A stretch of 64,000 bases of DNA from Microbacterium sp. Leaf151 (GCF_001424225.1 NZ_LMOR01000002.1:124001-188000); one strand, 5' to 3'. Positions 7,969-16,205 are shown, numbered from the stretch's first letter. Notes: generated by a model from the sequence alone, not told the origin. Made by a program: numbers and translations.

Positions 7969-9525
7969 TCAGACCGCCGCGCGGACGGGCTCTGCGAGGG
8001 GGCCGGCGGAAGTGTCGCCCGTCAGGCGCTTGACGACGAGCTCGGCCGAGATGAGGCACATCGGCAGGCCGATGCCCGGGAGCACAGACGTTCCCGCGTA
8101 GAACAGGTGCTTCACCTTGCGCGAGCGGTTCTTTGGGCGGAAGATCGCGCTCTGGGTCAGCGTGTGCGCGAGTCCGAGCGAGTTGCCGTGCCAGGCGTGC
8201 AGGTCGTTCGCGAAGTCCTCGGGTGCGATCGTCTTGCGCACGACGATGCGCTCGGCGAGATCCGGGATGCCGGTCCACTCGGCGATCTGGGCGATGACTC
8301 GATCAGCGGCCTTCTCGATGCGCTCATCGCCGGCGCCCGAGACGCCGCCGCGCCCGCTGTCGGGGTCGGCGGGCACGGGGACCAGGACGAAGAGGTTCTC
8401 GTGGCCCTCGGGCGCCACCGAGTCGTCGCTCGCGCTCGGACGGCAGATGTAGATCGACGCAGGGTCGGGGATCATCTTGTTCTCCCCGAAGATCGCGTCG
8501 AAGTTGGTGTGCCAGTCGTCCGTGAACAGCAGGGTGTGGTGGGTGAGCTGGGGCAGCTCGCCCTTGACGCCGAGCAGCAGCAGAAGGGCACCGGGGCTCG
8601 GAACCTTGTCCTTCCACCACTTCTCGGGGTACTGGCGGTCCTTCTGCTCGAGCAGGTCGTTCTCGGTGTGGTGCAGGTCCGCGCCCGAGACCACGGCATC
8701 CGCCGAGATGACGCGTCCGTCGGCCAGACGCACGCCGCGCGCGACACCCGATTCGGTGATGATGGCATCCACCGGGGTCGAGGTCTCGATGCGTACGCCG
8801 CGCTCGCGCGCGAGCTTCTCGATCGCGGCGATGATCTCGGTCATGCCGCCCTTGGGGTAGAGCACGCCGTCACCCAGGTCGAGGTGGCTCATGAGGTGGT
8901 ACAGGCTCGGCACCTCGAAGGGGGACCCGCCGAGGAATACCGCCGGGTAGGCGAGGATCTGCTGCAGGCGGGTGTTCTTGAAGTCGGTGGTCACGCGGTT
9001 CCACAGCGTCCGCGTGAGCAGCGGGATGAGCGTGGGTAGGCGCTTCACGAGCGCCGGGTCGCGCAGTCCCTTCGTCGACGAGTACGGGTCGTACAGGAAC
9101 TTCGACGTCGAGAGCTCGTACGCGTCCTTCGCGGAGTCGAGGTAGGCGTCGATGTTGTCGCCCGAGCCCGGCTCGTGCTCCTCGAACAGCGCGCGCACGG
9201 CCTCTCGCCCCGAGACGATGTCGATCGGCTCGCCCTTTCCGGGAGGGCCGTAGACCCGGTAGGCCGGGTCGAGGCGCACCAGGTCGAGCTGCTCCGCGGC
9301 ACTCGTGCCGAGCAGCCGGAAGAAGTGGTCGAACACCTCGGGCATGAGGTACCAGCTGGGGCCGGTGTCGAAGCGGAATCCGTCGCTCTCCCACGAGCCG
9401 GCGCGACCGCCCAGGGCGTCGCGGGCCTCGAAGAGCTGGACGTCGTGGCCGCGGTCGGCGAGGAGGGCTGCTGTGCCGAGTCCGGCGATTCCGCCTCCGA
9501 TGACGACGATGCGCTGGGCGCTCAT
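7969..9525 (-). CDS. crtI: Phytoene desaturase
   Basis: A 518-residue FAD-dependent desaturase that introduces the double bonds turning phytoene into lycopene. The N-terminal Rossmann motif is clear (VVIGGGIAGLGTAALLADRGHDVQLFE), with the family's GGRAGSWESDGFRFDTGPSW shortly after. The C-terminal FAD/carotenoid signature YAGTSVLPGIGLPMCLISAEL is present. The ATG at 9523-9525 overlaps the crtB stop (ATGA) and directly precedes the Rossmann fold. An in-frame start further upstream would add 54 Arg/Pro-rich residues translated from crtB sequence and is rejected. The length fits bacterial CrtI. Confidence 0.95.
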   Translation of the reverse strand: MSAQRIVVIGGGIAGLGTAALLADRGHDVQLFEARDALGGRAGSWESDGFRFDTGPSWYLMPEVFDHFFRLLGTSAAEQLDLVRLDPAYRVYGPPGKGEPIDIVSGREAVRALFEEHEPGSGDNIDAYLDSAKDAYELSTSKFLYDPYSSTKGLRDPALVKRLPTLIPLLTRTLWNRVTTDFKNTRLQQILAYPAVFLGGSPFEVPSLYHLMSHLDLGDGVLYPKGGMTEIIAAIEKLARERGVRIETSTPVDAIITESGVARGVRLADGRVISADAVVSGADLHHTENDLLEQKDRQYPEKWWKDKVPSPGALLLLLGVKGELPQLTHHTLLFTDDWHTNFDAIFGENKMIPDPASIYICRPSASDDSVAPEGHENLFVLVPVPADPDSGRGGVSGAGDERIEKAADRVIAQIAEWTGIPDLAERIVVRKTIAPEDFANDLHAWHGNSLGLAHTLTQSAIFRPKNRSRKVKHLFYAGTSVLPGIGLPMCLISAELVVKRLTGDTSAGPLAEPVRAAV

Positions 9526-10391
9526 GAGCGGGAACCTTTCGGAGGACGCCCGAGGAGGGCGCGGGCGGCGAGGGTGGCTTTGACACCGTCGGGGACGCGG
9601 ACGCGGGGAGCGCCGGCGGGGGAGGAGCGAAGGCGGCGCGACAGCTCGGCGAACAGGTCGTGCGCGGTGGTGACGGCGGCGCGGCAATCGGGCGGCAGGT
9701 GCGGGATGACGGATGCCGCGGCGGCGAGGTCGGCGTCGATCCGGTCGAGTACTGCGGTGCGCCGCTCGTCGTCGGCCGCGCCGTCGAGGTAGTCGCGGCC
9801 GAGGCGGTCGGCGTCATCGGCGAGATCGCGCAGGAAGTTGACGTCCTGGAACGCTGCGCCCAGGCGCCGGGCTCCGTCGACGAGGTCGGCCGCGGGACGG
9901 GCGGGGGCCGACATCCCGGCGTTGAGGAACACCTGCAGGCACATCAGCCCGACGACCTCCGCCGAGCCGTAGACGTACTCGTCGTGCGAGAGGTCGTCGT
10001 GGGTCGCGGTGTCGATATCGGTGCGCATCGAGGCGAAGAACGGGGCGATCAGGTCTGCGCCGATGCCGCACTCGCGCGCGGTACGGGCGAACGCGTGCAC
10101 GACGAGGTTGGCGCTGAAGCCGGAGGCGATGGCATCCATCACCTCGGTCTCGAGTCCGTCGAGTACCGCGCGCTCGCGCTCGGGGGTGAGGCCGGCATCG
10201 TGGGCGGGACCGTCCACGATCTCGTCGGCGACGCGCACCAGTGCGTAGACGTTGCGCACGTGCGGGCGCGGGCGGGCACCCAGCAGACGTGTGGCGACGC
10301 CGAACGACGTGGAGTACCGGTTTATCACCGCGGCCGCAGCGTCGTCGGCCGTCTGCGAATAGAGTTCGAGTCCCGTGTGGGCGGTGCTCAC
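9522..10391 (-). CDS. crtB: Phytoene synthase
   Basis: A 289-residue squalene/phytoene synthase family enzyme that condenses two GGPP to phytoene. The first Asp-rich motif is RVADEIVDGP. The second is in FQDVNFLRDLADDADRLGRDYL, matching the family's QxxNxxRDxxxDxxxGR. The GTG at 10389-10391 overlaps the crtE TGA, and the protein then starts MSTAHTGLELYSQ, which fits the family. It is the third gene of the operon. Confidence 0.95.
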   Translation of the reverse strand: MSTAHTGLELYSQTADDAAAAVINRYSTSFGVATRLLGARPRPHVRNVYALVRVADEIVDGPAHDAGLTPERERAVLDGLETEVMDAIASGFSANLVVHAFARTARECGIGADLIAPFFASMRTDIDTATHDDLSHDEYVYGSAEVVGLMCLQVFLNAGMSAPARPAADLVDGARRLGAAFQDVNFLRDLADDADRLGRDYLDGAADDERRTAVLDRIDADLAAAASVIPHLPPDCRAAVTTAHDLFAELSRRLRSSPAGAPRVRVPDGVKATLAARALLGRPPKGSRS

Positions 10392-11458
10392 GGAACGCGC
10401 TCCGCCACGGTGTCGACGAGGTCGAGCAGCATGGCCTTGCACGCCGAGGGCAGCATTGCTCCTTCGACGATCATCGTGGCTTCTTCGAGCGTCTCGTAGA
10501 CCATGCGCTCGAGGGCCTTCCGCGCTCCTGAGGCCGACAGCGCGGCCTGCGCGGCGCGGATGGCCACGGGACCGGTGTGGGCCTGTGCGAGCGCGAGGCT
10601 CACCTCGGGCCAGTCCTCGGTCTCGCGGGCGAGGGAGATCAGGTGCGTCTTCTTCGCTTCGCGCAGGTCGCAGCCCTCGTCCTTGCCGGAGACGGCGGGG
10701 GTGCCGAAGGCGCCGATGAGGTCGTCGATGAGTTGGTAGGCGAGTCCCAGGCGTTCGCCGAAGCGTTCGAGGGCGTGGAGGGAAGCCTCGCTTGCGCCGG
10801 CCATCACGGCGCCGGCCTGCAGGGGCGCCGAGAACGAGTAGACGGCGGTCTTGTCGCGCGTGGCCGCCAGGACGGTCATCGCATCGACGTCGCCCGCGGA
10901 GACGGCGTTCTCGACGTCGGCGAGCTCGCCCGCGGCCGAGACGATCACGGCATCCTCCACGAGACGAAGGAGTTCGGCGCGCATGGCCGCCGGCACGTCG
11001 GCCAGGGCGACGAGTCGCCCCGCCTCGTGCAGAAGCATGTCACCGGCGAGGATTCCCGCGGCGTTTCCGAGCAGCGCGGCACCGGCTTCGTCGGCGCCTC
11101 TCTCGAGGCCGCGTTGGCGGAATTCGCCCCCGATGTTCGGGATGCCGCGGCGCTCGAGGTCGTGGTCGATCACGTCGTCGTGCACGACGAAGGCCGTGTG
11201 GAGAAGTTCGAAGGCCGCGGCGACCTGCCAGAGTGCCGAGAGCGCGACGGCGTCACCGTCGAGGGTGTCGTAGGCGGCGGCGACCAGCAGGGGACGGAAG
11301 CGCTTGCCCCCGGTGGCGGCGCGGCGGATGGCGGATGCCAGGGCACGCGCGCCGTCGCCCAGCGGCCCGACGCGGTACTCCAGGCGTTCGAGGGCCGTCT
11401 CGATCGCGTCTTCGATCTCTTGCCGCGCAGTGGGGGCAGAGGGGACGGCGACGATCAC
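10388..11458 (-). CDS. crtE: Geranylgeranyl diphosphate synthase
   Basis: A 356-residue polyprenyl synthetase of the trans-isoprenyl diphosphate synthase family. GGKRFRPLL and the first Asp-rich motif DDVIDHD are followed by the second, LIDDLIGAFG. It supplies GGPP for CrtB and possibly C10-C20 donors for other uses. The GTG start overlaps the idi stop (GTGA). The position between idi and crtB supports the crtE assignment over a general octaprenyl/heptaprenyl synthase, although chain length is not directly readable. Confidence 0.92.
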   Translation of the reverse strand: MIVAVPSAPTARQEIEDAIETALERLEYRVGPLGDGARALASAIRRAATGGKRFRPLLVAAAYDTLDGDAVALSALWQVAAAFELLHTAFVVHDDVIDHDLERRGIPNIGGEFRQRGLERGADEAGAALLGNAAGILAGDMLLHEAGRLVALADVPAAMRAELLRLVEDAVIVSAAGELADVENAVSAGDVDAMTVLAATRDKTAVYSFSAPLQAGAVMAGASEASLHALERFGERLGLAYQLIDDLIGAFGTPAVSGKDEGCDLREAKKTHLISLARETEDWPEVSLALAQAHTGPVAIRAAQAALSASGARKALERMVYETLEEATMIVEGAMLPSACKAMLLDLVDTVAERVP

Positions 11459-12006
11459 GATGCTCTCCTCACGGCGGGTAGGGCGTCGAACAACGCAAGC
11501 TGCTCGGCCTGCATGACCAACCAGGGGCTGAACGCCCAGGGCGTGGCGGCGAGCGAAGCGGCGAGGTCGAGGGGGTCCACCCAGCGGTACTCGGCGACCT
11601 CGTCGGGGTGGGGCTGCGGGTCCTCATCGGTGCGGGCAACGTAGACGGGGCAGATCTCGTGCTCGACGATGCCGCTCGCGTCGACGGCGCGGTAGCGGAA
11701 ATGCGGGAGGGCGAGTTCGAGATCGCGCACACGGAGCCCGACCTCGAATCCGGCACGGCGATGGACGGCCGCGATCATGGGTTCGCCCGGGGCGGGGTGT
11801 CCGCAGAACGAGTTGGTCCACACGCCCGGCCAGGTCTTCTTGTGCAGCGCGCGCCGGGTGACCAGCACCTGGCCGTCGCCGTTGACGACGTGACACGAGA
11901 ACGCGAGGTGCAACGGGGTGTCGGTATCGTGCACACTCGCCTTGGGCGCCGTGCCGATCTCGCCTCCGAAATCGTCCAGGAGGACGACATACTCGGTCTC
12001 GCTCAT
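11455..12006 (-). CDS. idi: Isopentenyl-diphosphate delta-isomerase, type I
   Basis: A 183-residue Nudix-fold enzyme interconverting IPP and DMAPP. The catalytic Cys is in NSFCGHP and the catalytic Glu in EHEICPVY; the N-terminal half carries the HLAFSCHVVN/LVTRRA segments of the family. It is the first gene of the carotenoid operon, so it probably raises DMAPP supply for CrtE. The ATG at 12004-12006 has an AGGAGG ribosome site about 6 bases away (CAGGAGGCACGATG), the strongest in the operon; the downstream genes rely on overlaps. Its promoter region contains the candidate MarR operator. Confidence 0.95.
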   Translation of the reverse strand: MSETEYVVLLDDFGGEIGTAPKASVHDTDTPLHLAFSCHVVNGDGQVLVTRRALHKKTWPGVWTNSFCGHPAPGEPMIAAVHRRAGFEVGLRVRDLELALPHFRYRAVDASGIVEHEICPVYVARTDEDPQPHPDEVAEYRWVDPLDLAASLAATPWAFSPWLVMQAEQLALFDALPAVRRAS

Positions 12007-12020
12007 CGTGCCTCCTGTTT

Positions 12021-12035
12021 GCTAGTTTAGCTAGC
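12021..12035. promoter_or_regulatory. Candidate MarR/CrtR operator between idi and marR
   Basis: GCTAG-TTTAG-CTAGC is a palindrome with 5-base arms in the divergent intergenic region. Leftward, it contains TAAACT, a plausible -10 for the idi operon. Rightward, TTAGCT (12027-12032) is 17 bases before TATACC (12050-12055), a plausible -35/-10 pair for the regulator. A protein bound here would shut both promoters. The operator role is inferred from position and symmetry. Confidence 0.6.
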
Positions 12036-12078
12036 GATGTGAGCCTGACTATACCCAGGCGGAAAGGGGGTGTCCACC

Positions 12079-12549
12079 GTGACCAGCCCCGTGTCGACCT
12101 CTGCTAGCCGACCCCGTGTCGTCGAGTCGCTGCGCGCCATCCAGACGCTGAGCGACGCCCTCGATCGCATGCACAGCGGCATGAAGGGCGACATGGACAT
12201 GAACGCCAGCGACCTCGCGACGCTGCGAATGCTGACCATCCGCGAGCATCGAGGGCAGATGGTCAGTCCGCACGACGTGGCCGCTCATCTGCGCATCTCG
12301 ACAGCCTCCACCACCAAGCTCATCGACCGTCTGGTGGCGTCGGGCCACCTCGAGCGTCGCCCGCACCCCTCCGACGGTCGTGCGCGCGTCGTCGTGCTCA
12401 CCGACAAGTCGCGACGGGAGTTCTTCCAGCACTTCGGCGTTCGTCTCGGCGCCATGCGCGAGATCGCCGACCGCTTCGACGACACCCAGCTGGCCACCGT
12501 CACGCGCTTCATGGACGAACTCACCGAGGCCATCGCGACCGACGACTGA
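12079..12549 (+). CDS. MarR-family regulator of the carotenoid operon (CrtR-like)
   Basis: A 156-residue winged-helix regulator. The MarR core is visible: LATLRMLTIREHRGQMVSPHDVAAHLRISTASTTKLIDRLVASGHLERRPHPSDGRARVVVLT, with the DRLVASGHLER recognition/wing region and the DGRA wing loop. It is divergent from idi-crt, as CrtR is in Corynebacterium glutamicum, where a MarR protein represses crt genes and responds to GGPP. By analogy it is the likely local repressor. I chose the GTG at 12079 because AAAGGGGG lies 8 bases upstream; an earlier GTG at 12070 overlaps that site. Confidence 0.85.
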   Translation: MTSPVSTSASRPRVVESLRAIQTLSDALDRMHSGMKGDMDMNASDLATLRMLTIREHRGQMVSPHDVAAHLRISTASTTKLIDRLVASGHLERRPHPSDGRARVVVLTDKSRREFFQHFGVRLGAMREIADRFDDTQLATVTRFMDELTEAIATDD

Positions 12550-12570
12550 CGGGGCGCCGTGCGCGACCCC

Positions 12571-13212
12571 CTACCGTCGCGGCGCCGGCCCTCGCGCCAC
12601 GCGCACGCCGACGTCGTCGAACCCCTCCCGCGGCCGCCCTCCCCGACGCGCCGTCGCCCGCACCAGCGCCGGGGCATCCGACCAGCCGCCGCCCCGGAAC
12701 GCGCGGGCGTCGCCGTCGCCCTCGGGGTCGTAGGCGTCCATGCACCATTCCCAGACGTTGCCGAGCGTGTCGAACAGGCCGTGGAGGTTGGGCAGGCGCG
12801 CGCCGACCTCCGACGGGTGACCCACCCCGTCGGCAGCAGTCCACGCCACGTCGCGCACCGGCCCGTAGGCCGCCGAGACCGACCCCGCGCGGCACGCGTA
12901 CTCCCACTCGTCGTCGGTGGGCAGGCGGAAGCCGTCGGCCTCGGCATCCCCGTCGACGACCTCGCCGTCGAAGGAGTACACCGGGTCGAGCCCCTCCCAC
13001 TCGCTCAGCGCGTTGCAAAGGCGGATGGCGCGCAGCCAACTCAGGTCGACGGCGGGGCGCCTGGGGTGGCGGGAAGGGATGCCGAGCAGTTCGGCCACCT
13101 GCTCCTCGGTGACGGGATAGACGCCGATCTCGAACGCCTCGACGACGATCTCCCGACGCTCAGCCCCGCGCAGGTCTCCCCGCAGCACGCGGCCGGCGGG
13201 GATCGTCGCCAT
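12571..13212 (-). CDS. SUMF/FGE-fold protein lacking the catalytic cysteines
   Basis: About 213 residues with the formylglycine-generating-enzyme fold: start MATIPAGRVLRGD, then EAFEIGVYPVTEEQ, FRLPTDDEWEYACRAG, LFDTLGNVWEWCMDAYD and FRGGGWSDAP near the end. In true FGE the C-terminal segment after RGGS/G carries a Cys pair that binds copper and makes formylglycine; here that stretch (SDAPALVRATARRG) has none, so sulfatase activation is unlikely. Such SUMF proteins may act in other ways, as EgtB-like or binding proteins do. The ATG at 13212 fits the family's M-x-x-IP-x-G start; a TTG five codons earlier is possible. It is convergent with the MarR gene. Confidence 0.8.
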   Translation of the reverse strand: MATIPAGRVLRGDLRGAERREIVVEAFEIGVYPVTEEQVAELLGIPSRHPRRPAVDLSWLRAIRLCNALSEWEGLDPVYSFDGEVVDGDAEADGFRLPTDDEWEYACRAGSVSAAYGPVRDVAWTAADGVGHPSEVGARLPNLHGLFDTLGNVWEWCMDAYDPEGDGDARAFRGGGWSDAPALVRATARRGGRPREGFDDVGVRVARGPAPRR

Positions 13213-13359
13213 TTCGACGTCTGTCAACGTTGCTCACCACTCACCGGTCAGAGAGTTTCGACGGAGGCGTGGGGCCCCTGCGAAGACTCGATGACTAAGG
13301 GTGACGCATGTTTCCAGCGGAAATGCCCAGGGTGACATCCGCGGCTTTTCGTGCAGTCG

Positions 13360-13611
13360 TCAGGAACGGACGAGATCCGCCGTGGCACGCACGCCCACGC
13401 CTTCGGTCGGCCGCGGCGCGAAGACGGGCGAGGACAGGTCCCCGGTGTCGAGGTCGGCGTACTCGTGGGCCGCAGAGCAGTACGACCTCTGCCCGCGCCA
13501 TACGGCGCGGCTGGGTCGGAGGGTTGCTCCACAGGTCTCGCAGCAGACGACGGGACTACCGAACACGAAAGTGTTCACGGCGTCCCGCACGCGCATCAGC
13601 ACGTTGTTCAT
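13360..13611 (-). CDS. Small zinc-finger-like protein, copy 1 (CX2C-X17-CX3H)
   Basis: An 83-residue protein of a family I cannot name. The central block, VVCCETCGATLRPSRAVWR then RGQRSYCSAAHEYAD, gives a metal-site pattern C-x2-C-x17-C-x3-H. The spacing and the 'YCSxxH' ending resemble TRASH/MYM-type treble-clef fingers with the last Cys replaced by His. The N-terminus (MNNVLMRVRDAVNTFVFG) is a short helix; the C-terminal 35 residues are Pro/Thr/Val-rich. The ATG at 13609-13611 follows a GAGGAG ribosome site. A shorter paralogue at 31734-31868 shares 25 of 39 aligned positions by my count. Zinc binding is inferred. Confidence 0.7.
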   Translation of the reverse strand: MNNVLMRVRDAVNTFVFGSPVVCCETCGATLRPSRAVWRGQRSYCSAAHEYADLDTGDLSSPVFAPRPTEGVGVRATADLVRS

Positions 13612-13760
13612 GTAGCTCTCCTCGTTACCCGGCCCGACGCCCCGCGATGTCCGTGACGGAGCGGGCCCACGACCGACGCTACGGGTCACGCACAGGGGGG
13701 ATGAGCGGCTTGGGGATTTCCTCGGGGGATCTTGCGGTACGGCCGCTCTCCTTCAGAAAA

Positions 13761-13800
13761 CCCTGCGCCGGCGTCGAACAACGGTCCCGTCGGCGCAGGG
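13761..13800 (-). terminator. Intrinsic terminator after the SMP-30 gene
   Basis: On the minus strand CCCTGCGCCG pairs with CGGCGCAGGG (10 bases, 20-base loop) and is followed by TTTTC, a classic U-tract. It sits 39 bases past the stop of the leftward SMP-30 gene. Confidence 0.85.
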
Positions 13801-13838
13801 GATCCTTCCGGCGGTCGACGTCGACCCCCTCCAGCGCC

Positions 13839-14780
13839 CTATGCCAGCTGGACCATCCACAAATCGCTGTCGCCGGTGACGAACAGGCGCTTCTCGTCGG
13901 AGTCGAAGGTGCAGTTGCTCACGACGTGCGGGGTGGGTATAACGCCCAGGCGTCGTCCCGTCTCGTCAACGATGACGACCCCCGCCTCGCTCGAGATCCA
14001 GAGCCAGTCGCGGCTGTCGACGACGAAGCCGTCCGGGATTCCGGCATCCACTGTCGCGAAGGTGCGCGGGGTGCCGAGCGTCACGCCGTCCCAGCTGCAG
14101 GCGACGACGCGGGGGAGTCCCGCCGCGTTGGACTCGGCGACGTAGAGCGTGCGCTCATCGCGGCTGAAGGCCAGACCGTTGGGTTGGTCGAGATCGATCA
14201 TGCGCTGCAGGCTCTCGCCCTCGCGCCAGCGGTAGACGCTCTGGTGCGGGAGGGCGGGGTCGGCGGGATACCCTTCGCGCGGGTCCGAGATGCCGTAGGT
14301 GGGGTCGGTGAACCAGATCGCCCCGTCGGATGCCACCACGAGGTCGTTGGGCGAGTTGAGCGGCTCGCCCTCGAAGGCGTCGACGAGCAGCACGGTGCCG
14401 GTCGCGTCTGTACGGCTGATTCCGCGGCGACCGTGCTCGGCCTGGACGAGGCGGCCCTCGGCATCCATGGTGTTGCCGTTGGCGAAATTCGAGCGGTCGC
14501 GCACCGTGACGATGCTGCCGTCTTCGCGCCAGGCGAGCGTGCGACGGCCGATCACATCGCTGAAGACGAGGGAACGCTCCTCCGGCCACCACACGGGGCC
14601 TTCGGCCCATGTGGCGTCGGCGTAGAGCGACAACAGGCGCGATGACGGCGGCAGGACGGCCGCGAGACGCTCGTCCCAGACGCGGGGCGGGGCGATCTCG
14701 ACCTGCTCGGGGGACCGCGGGTGCTGCAGGATCTGACCGTCGAGGGGGAGGGGCATCCGCCCAGTCAATCCGGTCGGCAT
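13839..14780 (-). CDS. SMP-30/gluconolactonase/LRE family protein
   Basis: A 313-residue six-bladed beta-propeller hydrolase. Family landmarks are WAEGPVWWPEERSLVFSDV (Glu metal ligand near the N-terminus), FANGNTMDAEGRLVQAEHGRR, NSPNDLVVASDGAIWFTDPTYG (Asn-Asp ligands), QPNGLAFSRDERTLYVAES, and IPDGFVVDSRDWLWISS. It is likely a calcium- or zinc-dependent lactonase acting on sugar lactones. The cupin gene ends 25 bases upstream, suggesting one transcript. The start is uncertain: the ATG at 14780 is used, while an ATG nine codons later (MPLPLDGQ) is possible, and neither has a strong ribosome site. The substrate is unknown. Confidence 0.85.
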   Translation of the reverse strand: MPTGLTGRMPLPLDGQILQHPRSPEQVEIAPPRVWDERLAAVLPPSSRLLSLYADATWAEGPVWWPEERSLVFSDVIGRRTLAWREDGSIVTVRDRSNFANGNTMDAEGRLVQAEHGRRGISRTDATGTVLLVDAFEGEPLNSPNDLVVASDGAIWFTDPTYGISDPREGYPADPALPHQSVYRWREGESLQRMIDLDQPNGLAFSRDERTLYVAESNAAGLPRVVACSWDGVTLGTPRTFATVDAGIPDGFVVDSRDWLWISSEAGVVIVDETGRRLGVIPTPHVVSNCTFDSDEKRLFVTGDSDLWMVQLA

Positions 14781-14805
14781 GGGAGCGGAGAGCGGGTTGA
14801 CGTGT

Positions 14806-15294
14806 TCAGCCGAACGGGTGCGGTGTCGGGGCGCCGGGGGAAGAGGTGAACTGCACGAGCATCTGCCAGCAGGGTTCGTCGCCCACGGTGCCCGAGAGAT
14901 GCCCGCGGTCGCCGTCGATCTCCGCGGTGTCGACGTCCTGTCCGAAATGGATGTCTCCGGGACCCATCTCGACCCGCGCGCCATCTTGCGTCGCGAGGAA
15001 CCAGCGCCCGCGCAGCGGAATGACCCACTGAGGATGAGGAGATGGATGCCAGTCCCCGACCCAGCCGACGGGGAGCACCGCGAAGAGCACCGCGGCCACC
15101 TCGCCCGGGAAAGGACGCATCCACTGCGGGTCGGCCCCGCCTCCGACGCTCTGCAGTCCGAAGCCGCGCATGATCGATTCGTCGAGTCGGCTCCTCCCGT
15201 CGAGCCCGGTCCACATGTGCACGAATGGCAGCGTCGGCGGAGTATCGGCGTCGCGGCCGTCGTCGTCGAGAGGTGCGGTGGTGGTCGTGTCCAT
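14806..15294 (-). CDS. Cupin-domain protein
   Basis: About 162 residues with a single cupin-like beta barrel: WHPSPHPQWVIPLRGRWFLATQDGARVEMGPGDIHFGQD followed by GHLSGTVGDEPCWQMLVQF. The HPSPHPQW segment and GDIHFGQD could provide metal ligands (His residues), as in small-molecule-binding cupins. It precedes the SMP-30 lactonase gene by 25 bases in the same direction, so both may handle the same sugar acid or lactone. The ATG at 15294 is chosen; a TTG four codons upstream is an alternative, and there is no clear ribosome site. Confidence 0.72.
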   Translation of the reverse strand: MDTTTTAPLDDDGRDADTPPTLPFVHMWTGLDGRSRLDESIMRGFGLQSVGGGADPQWMRPFPGEVAAVLFAVLPVGWVGDWHPSPHPQWVIPLRGRWFLATQDGARVEMGPGDIHFGQDVDTAEIDGDRGHLSGTVGDEPCWQMLVQFTSSPGAPTPHPFG

Positions 15295-15365
15295 GTGACG
15301 AGTCAATCTGCGAAACGGCCCACGGACGGAGGGTTGACGGACGGGCCGCCCGGAACAACGCCGAA

Positions 15366-15395
15366 GGGCGTCGCCGACTTCCGTCGGCGACGCCC
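15366..15395 (-). terminator. Hairpin terminator after the LAVTG surface-protein gene
   Basis: A 13-base perfect stem, GGGCGTCGCCGAC/GTCGGCGACGCCC, closes a 4-base loop. It is 20 bases past the stop of the leftward surface-protein gene. It is the tightest stem-loop in the window. Confidence 0.85.
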
Positions 15396-15414
15396 TCGAG
15401 GAACGCGTGAGGCG

Positions 15415-15996
15415 TCAGGCCTTGCTGCGGCGGTTGCGGCGTGCCGTCGCGGCGACCGCGACAGTCGCGCCGGCGAGGACGAGGGCGCCACCGCCGACCC
15501 AGAAGCCGAGGAGCGAGTTCGCGTCCATACCCGTCACAGCCAGCGAGCCGCTTCCGCCGGTGCTACCGCCGGCGTTCGTCGTGCCGCCGACGCTCGTGCC
15601 GCCACCGACGACGCCGGTCGACGTGGTGGGGCTGCCGTCAGCCGCGGTGCCCGCGGCGGTCAGGAGGTATGTGCCGACCTGAGGCTCCGGGAGCGTGATG
15701 ACAGCGGTCGCAGAGCCCGACGCATCCGCGAACTTCGTGACGGAGGCCGACGTTACAGCGAGACCCGCGGTCGCGATGTTCGAGCTGGTCACCCCGACGC
15801 CGGTGAGGGTGAACGACACGGGGCTTCCCGGCAGGTAGCCGGCGAAGCCCTGGGGCCCATCCTCGGTGATCTCGCGAGACTGGGTCCCGGGGGCGGTGGG
15901 GACGTAAGTCTGCGCCTGTACGGCAACCGGCGCTGCGAGAAGCAGCGCGCCAGCGAGCGCGGCCGTAGCGCCGACCTTTGCAAAATTGAGCTTCAT
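15415..15996 (-). CDS. Secreted surface protein with LAVTG sortase-type anchor
   Basis: A 193-residue protein. It has an N-terminal signal peptide (MKLNFAKVG, then AALAGALLLAAPVAVQA, likely cleavage after AQA) and a body of about 100 residues that looks like one Ig/beta-sandwich domain (SPVSFTLTGVGVTSSN). A Gly/Thr/Ser linker precedes the C-terminal cell-wall sorting signal: LAVTG, a hydrophobic helix (LLGFWVGGGALVLAGATVAV) and a basic tail ARRNRRSKA. LAVTG differs from LPxTG but is a common actinobacterial version recognised by class E-like sortases; no sortase gene is in the window. The ATG has GCAGG upstream. It is transcribed from an AT-rich region downstream of the DUF4012 gene. Confidence 0.85.
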   Translation of the reverse strand: MKLNFAKVGATAALAGALLLAAPVAVQAQTYVPTAPGTQSREITEDGPQGFAGYLPGSPVSFTLTGVGVTSSNIATAGLAVTSASVTKFADASGSATAVITLPEPQVGTYLLTAAGTAADGSPTTSTGVVGGGTSVGGTTNAGGSTGGSGSLAVTGMDANSLLGFWVGGGALVLAGATVAVAATARRNRRSKA

Positions 15997-16079
15997 GAAT
16001 GCCTGCTTTCGAATCCGGGGTACCGGAGAGAGGTGGTCCGCGCTCGTGCTATCCGGCAACGACGTAAGGGGAGGACAAC

Positions 16080-16160
16080 GGTGAAGCGGGTCTTTATAAG
16101 ACATTCTGAGTATTGCCTAGGTACATTCCCGATGCAAACTGGGAGTGGTTTCCGGCACGT
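16080..16160 (-). promoter_or_regulatory. AT-rich promoter region of the surface-protein gene
   Basis: In a window of about 70% GC, 16090-16165 is markedly AT-rich. On the minus strand it contains TATAAA (16098-16093) and, upstream, TACTCA and TTGCAT-like elements. The 5' leader from here to the ATG at 15996 would be about 90 bases. No -35 matches well, so the exact start is uncertain. Confidence 0.4.
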
Positions 16161-16205
16161 TAAATGTCACTGTACGGAACATTCTTGGGACGCCTCGCGT
16201 CCGCC

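Noticed and set aside
15366..15395. The hairpin before the surface-protein gene as a riboswitch or operator
   Set aside because: It lies just after that gene's stop codon, so a terminator is the simplest reading.
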